Below are positions 1 to 5,680 of a stretch of 8,594 bases of DNA, one piece after another. The stretch is taken from positions 1-8,594 of the forward strand of contig JBFYSV010000235.1 in the NCBI GenBank assembly GCA_041301185.1, written 5' to 3'. Both the position numbers and the translations under genes were made by a program. This DNA comes from JAQBDA01 sp041301185. GTDB taxonomy: Bacteria; Chloroflexota; Anaerolineae; Anaerolineales; UBA4823. The number at the start of each line of letters is the position of its first letter. Within the stretch, counting starts at the first letter, position 1. The notes below the pieces were generated by a model. It was not told the DNA's origin. It did not search any database and saw nothing but the letters and a program-made list of their open reading frames with translations.

Positions 1-52
1 CGCGATCTCGGCCTTGACAGGGCCGCATGTTTGGCCGCTACACCACGGGACC
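1..52 (-). tRNA. tRNA-Asp (anticodon GTC), 3' part cut by window edge
   Basis: Read on the minus strand, the sequence starts with the acceptor arm GGTCCCG (52-46). The D-stem is GTGT paired with ACAT (43-40 with 30-27). The anticodon stem is a perfect 5-bp CGGCC/GGCCG (25-21 with 13-9) around the 7-base loop CTGTCAA. The anticodon GTC (18-16) follows the invariant T33, so the tRNA decodes aspartate codons. A variable segment AGATC (8-4) and the first three bases of the T-stem are present. The rest of the T-arm, the acceptor 3' strand and any CCA end lie beyond base 1. Stem pairing is complete wherever both arms are visible, so this looks like a functional gene that is merely cut by the window. 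Confidence 0.93.
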
Positions 53-63
53 GGGCGGATGGT

Positions 64-92
64 AGATTACTAAACATCTCGAAACACGACAA
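64..92 (-). promoter_or_regulatory. Candidate promoter of tRNA-Asp
   Basis: On the minus strand TTGTCG (92-87, 4 of 6 matches to the -35 consensus) is followed after 17 bases by TAATCT (69-64, 3 of 6 matches to the -10 consensus). The -10 element ends 11 bases before the tRNA 5' end, which would give a short leader, as is usual for tRNA genes. The spacing is ideal but the -10 match is weak, so this is a tentative call made by eye. Confidence 0.3.
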
Positions 93-125
93 GGAAGTCA
101 TTATTTAAGGGATTACCGTGAAAAA

Positions 126-152
126 TGCATCCATAGAATTTCAATGGATGCA
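126..152. repeat. Perfect 9-bp inverted repeat in the tRNA/secreted-protein spacer
   Basis: TGCATCCAT (126-134) and its exact complement ATGGATGCA (144-152) flank a 9-base centre. It lies in an AT-rich spacer between two genes that point away from each other. Read on the minus strand, the hairpin is followed at once by five T residues (125-121), as in an intrinsic terminator. However, no minus-strand gene upstream would need one. It could instead be an operator-type dyad. The pairing is plain in the sequence; the role is unknown. Confidence 0.55.
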
Positions 153-272
153 ATATATATTGTTGATGATGCGGAATATACAGTAGATATATTATAGGAT
201 TGGCCTGGACGAAAGTACTCATTCAATATTTATTGTTGAGTTGGTGATTCGGTTGTACAATATTCAGTAGAT
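151..272. repeat. Two imperfect direct repeats, 73 bp apart, in the spacer
   Basis: Copy 1 (151-188) and copy 2 (224-272) match at 35 of 38 aligned bases once two insertions, of 5 and 6 bases, in copy 2 are allowed. The shared blocks are CAATATxTATTGTTGA (third repeat unit variable), TGATxCGG and AATATxCAGTAGAT. Both copies lie directly upstream of the small secreted-protein gene. The second insertion in copy 2 creates the TACAAT element of the candidate promoter. This is consistent with a local duplication of a promoter region followed by divergence. Confidence 0.6.
233..261 (+). promoter_or_regulatory. Candidate sigma70-type promoter of the secreted-protein gene
   Basis: TTGTTG (233-238) is separated by exactly 17 bases from TACAAT (256-261, 5 of 6 consensus matches). 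Transcription would start near 268, leaving a leader of about 24 bases before the ATG at 292. The leader contains AGGAG at 281-285. The -35 element matches the consensus only in its TTG core. Confidence 0.42.
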
Positions 273-291
273 TCAACTAAAGGAGAATATT

Positions 292-738
292 ATGGTGAAA
301 AATAGTAAGGTGCTCGTACTGGCGCTTGTCTTATTCATGTTCTTGACCGCAGCCTCGCCGTTTCCGGCACGGTTTACAGTGATCAACCAGACAGGGTCTG
401 ATATCTACATCGTCCTTTTCGACGCGGATAGTGGCAATCCGGATTATCCGCAGCTAAAGATCACCAAAGACGGCACGGTAGAAGACGCTGAGCGACCTAC
501 CACGGTATTCACGATCGAGCGTAAGGTGTACGATGCACAGGTGTATGCCTGCGGTGAGGTGGCGATGGGGAAGATTGACCTGACCCGCAACCTGCAGCTT
601 AATTTCGTGCAGTGCGACGAATGGGGGCAGACCAGCCATCCGCGCTTCCTGGGCGAACCTTCTCAGGAGAAGCCGAACTGGTTCCTCACGCCCGGTATGG
701 CGGATTGGCGCTTTGTCTTCCCAGAGATCGAAAAATAG
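292..738 (+). CDS. Small secreted or surface protein of unknown function
   Basis: The product is 148 residues. It opens with a typical signal peptide: a lysine-bearing n-region (MVKNSK), a hydrophobic core at about residues 7-20, then Ala/Ser/Pro with plausible signal peptidase I sites between residues 21 and 26. There is no lipobox cysteine, so it is probably released or surface-held rather than a lipoprotein. The mature part of about 122 residues begins FTVINQTGSDIYIVLFD, which suggests a beta strand-rich fold. It has exactly two cysteines (C87 and C108) that could form a disulphide after export. No catalytic motif or known family was recognised. The start is well supported by AGGAG six bases before the ATG. 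It is the first gene of a plus-strand run, and its GC content is nearer the average than the AT-rich leader. It may or may not be cotranscribed with the next gene. Confidence 0.75.
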   Translation: MVKNSKVLVLALVLFMFLTAASPFPARFTVINQTGSDIYIVLFDADSGNPDYPQLKITKDGTVEDAERPTTVFTIERKVYDAQVYACGEVAMGKIDLTRNLQLNFVQCDEWGQTSHPRFLGEPSQEKPNWFLTPGMADWRFVFPEIEK

Positions 739-742
739 AAGT

Positions 743-757
743 TGGTGCGAGGCACCA
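743..757. other. Compact GC-rich hairpin between two genes
   Basis: TGGTGC and GCACCA form a perfect 6-bp stem around a 3-base loop, just after the stop of the secreted-protein gene and 12 bases before the TTG start proposed for the next gene. No T-tract follows on the plus strand. On the minus strand TTTTT lies a few bases beyond (733-737 as A residues on the plus strand). It could affect RNA decay or translation of the next gene, but the stem is short and may be chance. Confidence 0.3.
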
Positions 758-769
758 TCTGAGAATGCT

Positions 770-1624
770 TTGAAGAAAGAATCCCCTGTCCCAATTGTTG
801 TTGCGTTTGTCGCGGATGTATTCTTCCAGGTGAAGATAGACCAGGCTGCAGAGGGATTGGGCTACCGGGTGGAGTGGGTGGAACAAGCGGAGCAGCTGGC
901 ATCCTCGGGAGGCGAGCTGCCAGCCCGCCAATTTGCCGAACACCTGGTGGGTCCCGGGGCAGCCTTGCTGGACAGGCTGACTCTCTGGCAACCGGCCTTG
1001 ATCCTGGTGGACTTGAACAACGCCGATATCCCGTGGAGGGAGTGGGTCAGCCTGATCAAGTCGGTGCCGGCAACCCGGCGCATCCCGCTGGTGTGCTTCG
1101 GGTCTCACGTGGATGCGGGCAGCCTGAGCGCAGCCCGTGAGCGCGGCGCAGACGCGGTGATGGCGCGCTCGCAGTTCTCGGCAGCGCTTCCGGAGGTGAT
1201 CCGCAAATATGCCCGCCTGCCGGATACTGCTGCGATAGAATCGGCTTGCCAGCAAGACTTGTCCGCGAAGGCGCTGCGCGGCCTGGAGGAATTCAACCGG
1301 GGGGAGTATTTCCAGGCGCACGAGTCCCTGGAGGAAGCCTGGAATGAGGACCTGACAGCCGGGCGGGAGCTGTACCGGGCGATCTTGCAGGTCGCGGTGG
1401 CGTATTTGCAGATCGAGCGCAAGAATTATAGCGGTGCAGTTAAAATGTTCCTGCGCCTGCGCCAGTGGATCACACCCCTGCCGGCTGAGTGCCGGGGTGT
1501 GGATATCGCCAGGCTTAAAGATGATGCCCAGCAGGTTTATGAGCGCCTGATCGCTCTGGGACCTGAAAATATGGCCGAGTACGAGGCCGGCTTATTCCGC
1601 CCCGTTCGTTACCGGGCAGGCTAG
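770..1624 (+). CDS. Receiver-like domain fused to DUF309
   Basis: This protein has two parts (284 residues from the TTG at 770). Residues of about 8-145 look like a CheY-type receiver fold: a hydrophobic first strand with one acidic residue (VAFVADVFF), a strand ending in Asp at residue 81 (ALILVDLNN), and a later RIPLVCFGSH strand. The usual acidic pair is incomplete and the conserved lysine after the last strand is not evident (DAVMARSQF), so phosphorylation is doubtful. Residues of about 168-240 match DUF309: FNRGEYFQAHESLEEAW with H184, E185, E188 and W191, then a YRAILQVAVAYLQIE helix and NYSGAV. DUF309 has no assigned biochemical function. The frame stays open back to a TTG at 713, inside the preceding gene. 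I prefer 770 because the extra 19 residues look non-conserved, but neither start has a good ribosome site. The next gene starts directly after its stop. Confidence 0.82.
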   Translation: MKKESPVPIVVAFVADVFFQVKIDQAAEGLGYRVEWVEQAEQLASSGGELPARQFAEHLVGPGAALLDRLTLWQPALILVDLNNADIPWREWVSLIKSVPATRRIPLVCFGSHVDAGSLSAARERGADAVMARSQFSAALPEVIRKYARLPDTAAIESACQQDLSAKALRGLEEFNRGEYFQAHESLEEAWNEDLTAGRELYRAILQVAVAYLQIERKNYSGAVKMFLRLRQWITPLPAECRGVDIARLKDDAQQVYERLIALGPENMAEYEAGLFRPVRYRAG

Positions 1625-2059
1625 ATGATCTCATTAATTACTGCGATTGAGTTGAAAGAGGCGGGGCTCAAATGGGTGCCTGCCTTGCACGATTTCTTTG
1701 CCATACCAGAGCGGAACCTGGATGAGCGGCTTTTCGTAATCAGCGATATGCTGGTGACGGTTGAGCAATTGAGCGGGATGCAGGTCGTCAGCTTCCAGGG
1801 AGCTTCGGAGTGGTCGCTAGACTACCTGCTGGCGGCGGAGGCTGTCTGGATACCGCGCGAAGACCAGCTGCGGAAGGCTTTGGAGGCGATTCTGTTCGCA
1901 AAGCCGGGCTGGCGGTTCGAGCTGGTAGTGGATGAGAATAGCCACCGGTGTTTGGTCCCGTGGGGCGAAGAAGAGCTGGTATTCGAAGCTGAAGATGCCA
2001 GCCAGGCTTATGTTGCGGTTTTGTTGTTTCTGCTAAATTCCCATTTCCTGACCGAATAA
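1625..2059 (+). CDS. Conserved hypothetical protein coupled to the DUF309 gene
   Basis: The product is 144 residues. The ATG follows the TAG stop of the receiver-DUF309 gene with no intervening base, so translation is probably coupled and the two proteins may act together. The N-terminal third (LKEAGLKWVPALHDFFAIPERNLDERLFVISDM) has the look of a conserved block. I recall similar chloroflexotal proteins, sometimes carrying a dubious 'pilus assembly' label; that memory is not evidence of function. No signal peptide or transmembrane helix is seen, nor any metal-binding or catalytic signature. The acidic C-terminal half (EEELVFEAEDASQAYVAVLL) suggests a small cytoplasmic alpha/beta protein. Function unknown. 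Confidence 0.78.
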   Translation: MISLITAIELKEAGLKWVPALHDFFAIPERNLDERLFVISDMLVTVEQLSGMQVVSFQGASEWSLDYLLAAEAVWIPREDQLRKALEAILFAKPGWRFELVVDENSHRCLVPWGEEELVFEAEDASQAYVAVLLFLLNSHFLTE

Positions 2060-2091
2060 GTTCATAAATTGAGACGTACAAGGAGAGCTTT

Positions 2092-2601
2092 ATGGAATAC
2101 GAAGACCTGATCCGCGGGCGGTATAGCGTGCGGGCGTATAAGCCTGATCCGGTGGAAGACGACAAGCTGGCGCGATTGTTCGATGCGGCACGCCTGGCAC
2201 CAACCGCGGCGAACCGGCAGCCTTTTCAGCTGATCGTGATTCACACCCAGGGCAGGCAGGCTGAGCTGAGACGGATCTATCACCGGGAATGGTTCACCCA
2301 GGCGCCGCTGGTGATCTGCGCTTGTGGCATCCCCCGCCAGAGCTGGGTAAGGGAAGACCAGCGGCGCTACCTGGATGTGGATGTGGCGATTGTGATGGAT
2401 CATTTCATCCTGGAGGCGACCAACCTGGGGCTGGGCACCTGCTGGATTGCAGCGTTCAATGCCAAAGCTGCCAGGGAGGTTTTAGAATTGCCGGACGAAG
2501 TTGAGCCGCTGATCTTCACCCCGCTGGGCTACCCGGCAGACCAGCAGTCCGTCAAAGAGCGCAAAGACGCCTCCGAGCTGGTGCGCTACGAAAAATGGTA
2601 A
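2092..2601 (+). CDS. Nitroreductase-family flavoprotein
   Basis: The 169-residue protein fits the compact NfsA/NfnB-type nitroreductase family. These are FMN-dependent homodimers in the cytoplasm that use NAD(P)H to reduce nitroaromatics, quinones or other acceptors. Visible hallmarks are the N-terminal RYSVRAY (residues 10-16), whose arginines and serine contact the FMN phosphate, the LAPTAANRQP loop (35-44), the GLGTCWIAAF strand (113-122), and the C-terminal FTPLGYPAD. At 169 residues it belongs to the shorter class common in anaerobes. The physiological substrate cannot be told from the sequence. An AAGGAG site at 2080-2085 lies six bases before the ATG, so the start is secure. It lies 32 bp after the hypothetical gene and 23 bp before tex, compatible with an operon, though no shared pathway is evident. 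Confidence 0.9.
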   Translation: MEYEDLIRGRYSVRAYKPDPVEDDKLARLFDAARLAPTAANRQPFQLIVIHTQGRQAELRRIYHREWFTQAPLVICACGIPRQSWVREDQRRYLDVDVAIVMDHFILEATNLGLGTCWIAAFNAKAAREVLELPDEVEPLIFTPLGYPADQQSVKERKDASELVRYEKW

Positions 2602-2624
2602 CTTATTGAGAGTGACGCCTGACT

Positions 2625-4775
2625 ATGGATTACGCTGATCGGATCGCAAGTATTATAGGTGTGCGTCCAACGCAGGTAGCGGCGAGTATCGAGCTGATGG
2701 ATGCAGGTAATACGCTGCCATTCATCGCCCGCTACCGGAAGGAAGCCACCGGCAGCCTGGACGAGGAGCAGTTACGCCTGGTGGGCGAGTGGCTGCTGAA
2801 GCTCAGGTCTCTGGACGAGCGGCGGCAAACAATTCTCAAATCGATTAAGGAGTCGGATAAGTTGACTCCTGAGCTGGAGCAGCAGATCAGAAGCGCTGAA
2901 ACGCTGACCGAGCTAGAAGACCTGTACCAGCCGTATAAACCCAAACGGCGGACGCGAGCCAGCGTGGCGCGGGAGCTGGGTTTGCAGCCACTGGCGGACC
3001 TGATCCTGGGGCAAGCCAGGCTGGAGCAGACCCTGGAAGCGCTGGCACAGCCCTTTTTGGGAGAGCAGGTGCTGAGCGCAGCGGAGGCCTGGGCAGGGGC
3101 TCGCGATATCGTTGCCGAGACGATCAGCGACCATGCCGAGGTGCGCAGAATCACCCGTGAGAAGGCGCTGCAATGGGGGCAGCTGCGCTGTGTAAAGACC
3201 GAAGACGGGGAAGACCCCCGGCGGGTCTACGAGCTCTACTATGATTATGAGACCGGGGTCGATAAGCTGCGCCCCCACCAGGTGCTGGCGATTAACCGGG
3301 GTGAGCACGAGAAAGTGCTCGCGGTGCGGGTAATTATCCCAGACCGGGATTGGCAGAGCGCGATAGCATCCCAATTCCGCAGCGACCCGCGCTCGCCATT
3401 GAGCGATCAGCTAAAGCTTGCCGCTGAGGATGCGGCAGAGCGGCTCTTGCTGCCGGCAATCGAGCGGGATGTGCGCCGGATACTGAGCGAAAAAGCTGAA
3501 GCCCATGCTATCCAGGTGTTTGCGGAAAATTTGCGGGCATTGTTGTCCCAGCCACCCTTGAGCGGGCAGGTTGTGATGGGACTTGACCCGGGTTTCCGCA
3601 CGGGCTGCAAGGTGGCGGTGGCGGATGCAACCGGCAAGGTGCTGGCGACCGAGACGATTTACCCGCACGAGCCCCAGAAACGCTGGCAAGAGGCAAAGAA
3701 GGAATTAGCGACCCTGGTGCGCAAGCACAGCGTATCGCTCATCACCATTGGGAATGGGACGGCATCCCGCGAAACGGAGCAGCTGGCAGCCGAGCTGATC
3801 CAGGAGATGCGGCAAGAGCAGCCTGAAACCGGGCTGCAATACTTGATTGTCAACGAGGCCGGGGCGAGCGTGTACAGCGCCAGCAGCCTGGCGAGGGCAG
3901 AGCTGCCCGGACTGGATGTGAGCTTGCGGGGAGCGGTTTCGATTGCCCGCCGGGCACAAGATCCGCTGGCAGAGCTGGTTAAGATCGATCCCAAGTCGAT
4001 CGGGGTTGGTTTGTACCAGCATGATATCGACCAGAAGCAATTGGGCGAGAGCCTGCACGGGGTGGTGGAGAGCGCAGTCAACCGGGTAGGGGTGGATGTC
4101 AATACGGCCTCACCGGCATTGCTGACGTACGTTGCCGGGATTGGACCCAAGCTGGCAGAGCGGATCGTGGCGTACCGGGACGAAAAGGGAGTTTTCAAGA
4201 AGCGGGAGATGATCCGGGATGTCCCCGGGATGGGTCCCAAGTCTTTCGAGCAATCGGCTGGCTTCTTGCGGGTACGGGAAGGCAGCAATCCGCTGGACGC
4301 CAGCGCGATCCACCCAGAAAGCTACCCGGTGGCGGAGAAAGTGCTTGCTCTGGCTGAGGTGCAGCTGGATACACCTCCTAGCGCCCGTCAGGAACTCCTG
4401 GATGAGCTGCTGACCGTGTGGGAGATCGACCAGCTGGCGCTTGAGCTGGGGACGGGTGTACCGACTTTGACGGATATCCTGGAGCAGCTTGTGCGCCCGG
4501 GAAGAGACCCGCGCCAGGACGTGCCCGCTCCCATCCTGCGGAGTGACGTGCTAAAAATGGAGGACCTGGCGCCCGGGATGAGCTTGAAGGGCACGGTGCG
4601 CAATGTGGTAGATTTCGGGGCGTTTGTGGATATCGGCGTCAAGCAGGATGGGCTGCTGCACCGCAGCCAGATGCCAAGAGAAGCCAGCTTGCAGGTTGGT
4701 GATATTATCCACGTGCGGATCGAGCGGATCGATGCTGAGCGCGGCCGGATCGCCCTCAGCTGGAGCAAGGGCTAA
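2625..4775 (+). CDS. tex: Tex-family S1 RNA-binding transcription accessory protein
   Basis: The product has 716 residues, close to the family norm of roughly 720-780, and the domain order is complete. The N-terminal helical region includes the hallmark LPFIARYRKEATGSLDEEQL (31-50) and LEDLYQPYKPKRRTRA (97-112). A YqgF/RNase H-like domain starts at VVMGLDPGFRTGCKVAVAD (316-334) and includes IGNGTASRE (375-383). A helix-hairpin-helix region spans VGVDVNTASPALLTYVAGIG onward (488-522) with a second hairpin at VPGMGPKSF (533-541). The C-terminal S1 domain is at about 649-714 (GTVRNVVDFGAFVDIGVKQDG). Tex proteins bind nucleic acid, mainly through S1, and are linked to transcription and RNA turnover in the cytoplasm. 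The ribosome site is weak (GAGAG at 2608-2612), but the N-terminus matches the family start. It may be translated along with the upstream nitroreductase gene. Confidence 0.97.
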   Translation: MDYADRIASIIGVRPTQVAASIELMDAGNTLPFIARYRKEATGSLDEEQLRLVGEWLLKLRSLDERRQTILKSIKESDKLTPELEQQIRSAETLTELEDLYQPYKPKRRTRASVARELGLQPLADLILGQARLEQTLEALAQPFLGEQVLSAAEAWAGARDIVAETISDHAEVRRITREKALQWGQLRCVKTEDGEDPRRVYELYYDYETGVDKLRPHQVLAINRGEHEKVLAVRVIIPDRDWQSAIASQFRSDPRSPLSDQLKLAAEDAAERLLLPAIERDVRRILSEKAEAHAIQVFAENLRALLSQPPLSGQVVMGLDPGFRTGCKVAVADATGKVLATETIYPHEPQKRWQEAKKELATLVRKHSVSLITIGNGTASRETEQLAAELIQEMRQEQPETGLQYLIVNEAGASVYSASSLARAELPGLDVSLRGAVSIARRAQDPLAELVKIDPKSIGVGLYQHDIDQKQLGESLHGVVESAVNRVGVDVNTASPALLTYVAGIGPKLAERIVAYRDEKGVFKKREMIRDVPGMGPKSFEQSAGFLRVREGSNPLDASAIHPESYPVAEKVLALAEVQLDTPPSARQELLDELLTVWEIDQLALELGTGVPTLTDILEQLVRPGRDPRQDVPAPILRSDVLKMEDLAPGMSLKGTVRNVVDFGAFVDIGVKQDGLLHRSQMPREASLQVGDIIHVRIERIDAERGRIALSWSKG

Positions 4776-4785
4776 AGTAAGCCGT

Positions 4786-5010
4786 TTAATGCCCGCAGGT
4801 GGCGCAGGAAGTGGCGCTGCAACCAGTACATGAGGGTGTGGAGCCGGCAATCACTCGCCCGCTGCTCTGGGCATTGAACAGCGAGATCAGGCGGGAGGTG
4901 TGGTCGCTGCCGCACTGCGTGCATTCGATCTGAGAGTCAGCGTCCTTCATGGGGCGCAGGGCGTCAAAGCGGGTTTTGCAATCGATGCAGAAATATTCGT
5001 AGAGTGGCAT
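4786..5010 (-). CDS. FmdB-type zinc-ribbon protein
   Basis: This 74-residue protein starts MPLYEYFCIDCKTRFDAL, the signature of the FmdB putative regulatory protein family. A zinc ribbon is formed by C8/C11 and C30/C33 (CIDC and CTQC). After it comes the usual SRLISLF segment and a flexible tail with two further CxxC pairs, C61/C64 and C69/C72, ending in Gly-His. The tail may hold a second metal ion. The family name comes from a gene near formamidase and amidase genes in Methylophilus; its function in most bacteria is unknown. The gene converges on tex with a 10-bp gap and is divergent from the HExxH gene. No strong ribosome site precedes the ATG, but a good promoter match does. Confidence 0.9.
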   Translation of the reverse strand: MPLYEYFCIDCKTRFDALRPMKDADSQIECTQCGSDHTSRLISLFNAQSSGRVIAGSTPSCTGCSATSCATCGH

Positions 5011-5043
5011 AGGTATTCTGTGGTTTTCTAGTCTATCTTATTG

Positions 5044-5072
5044 ATTGTATCGCTAATCAGCACGAGGGTCAA
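5044..5072 (-). promoter_or_regulatory. Strong candidate sigma70-type promoter of the FmdB-type gene
   Basis: Reading the minus strand, TTGACC (5072-5067, 5 of 6 consensus matches) is followed after exactly 17 bases by TACAAT (5049-5044, 5 of 6 matches). Transcription would start near 5037, about 27 bases before the ATG at 5010. This is the best promoter match seen in the window and shows that the small gene is probably transcribed on its own. Confidence 0.55.
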
Positions 5073-5096
5073 TCTATTTTCCGGTGAGGTGCAGGC

Positions 5097-5657
5097 ATGG
5101 CAGATCCGTGTGAAAAGCTGGTGCGAGGCTTGTATGAATGGGAAGTGGAAGAGTTCCAGCCGGTATTCGGGAGCTCGCTGAAGTATGAGCAAGTGCGCAT
5201 TCACGAGTGCACCAGCTGGCCTGATCAAATGGATCGCCTGGGACGCAAGCTGAAGGGAATGCCTCCACCCGGCAAGGACAGCCATAACGCGATCACCCTG
5301 GGCAACCACTGTATTTTTCCGGTGCCGCTGCCCAAGGAGCTGCCCCAATCGGGCGATGTGGATCGTTATAAAATGGACTGGCTGGTGCACGAGCTGACCC
5401 ACGCCTGGCAATACCAGCAGATGGGCTGGGTGTACCTGTGGAAGGCGCTGCGAGCGCAGTTTCGCGAGAAAGAGCTGGCGTATGACTTCGGCGGCGAGGG
5501 CGGGTTACTGAAAAGCCGACAGAAACAAATCCCATTTAAGAAATTTAACCCGGAGCAGCAGGGGAATATCACCCAGGCTTATTACCTGCGCTTAAAAGCC
5601 GGGAAAGATGTCAGCGCATGGCAGCCGTTCATCGATGAAATCCACAGCTCGGTTTAG
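5097..5657 (+). CDS. Putative zinc metallopeptidase with an HExxH motif
   Basis: The 186-residue product contains HELTHAWQYQQMG with HExxH at residues 98-102, the zinc-binding and catalytic motif of many metallopeptidases. Before it lies AITLGNHCIFP (65-75), and after it an aromatic helix (WVYLWKALRAQF), AYDFGGEGG (128-136) and FNPEQQGNITQAYY (150-163). The Glu of PEQQ (E153) is a possible third zinc ligand; that is a guess. The layout resembles small DUF4157-like or peptidoglycan/toxin-associated metalloproteins, but I cannot name a family with certainty. No signal peptide or transmembrane helix is visible, so it is predicted to be cytoplasmic unless exported by another route. GAGG at 5086-5089, seven bases upstream, supports the ATG. 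It diverges from the FmdB-type gene and converges on the epimerase gene, so it stands alone and the neighbours do not reveal a substrate. Confidence 0.78.
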   Translation: MADPCEKLVRGLYEWEVEEFQPVFGSSLKYEQVRIHECTSWPDQMDRLGRKLKGMPPPGKDSHNAITLGNHCIFPVPLPKELPQSGDVDRYKMDWLVHELTHAWQYQQMGWVYLWKALRAQFREKELAYDFGGEGGLLKSRQKQIPFKKFNPEQQGNITQAYYLRLKAGKDVSAWQPFIDEIHSSV

Positions 5658-5666
5658 CTGGGTGGA
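5641..5666. terminator. Candidate hairpin between two convergent genes
   Basis: TCCACAGCT (5641-5649) can pair with AGCT plus GTGGA (5656-5666) across a 6-base loop, with a two-G bulge, giving 9 pairs. It overlaps the stop codon of the HExxH gene and lies 15 bases from the stop of the convergent epimerase gene, a natural site for a bidirectional terminator. There is no real T-tract on either side (only TTT on the minus strand), so termination activity is uncertain. Confidence 0.25.
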
Positions 5667-5680
5667 TTAGGGTGCGTGGC

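Noticed and set aside
1..291. tRNA-adjacent integrated element or attachment site
   Set aside because: tRNA genes are common integration targets, but here the 5' end of the tRNA faces the spacer, no second copy of a tRNA fragment was seen, and there is no integrase or mobile gene in the window.
686..1321. 211-codon open frame on the minus strand
   Set aside because: It lies antisense to the receiver-DUF309 gene, whose frame has recognisable domains; its translation is rich in Arg, His, Gln and Cys without any domain, as expected of a shadow of GC-rich coding DNA.
3659..4288. 209-codon open frame on the minus strand
   Set aside because: It is antisense to the YqgF and helix-hairpin-helix parts of tex and has a low-complexity Ser-rich translation.
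4769..4794. Possible terminator hairpin between tex and the FmdB-type gene
   Set aside because: Only 4-bp stems (GGCT/AGCC or GGGC/GCCC) can form and the T-tract is weak, so it is not distinguishable from chance.
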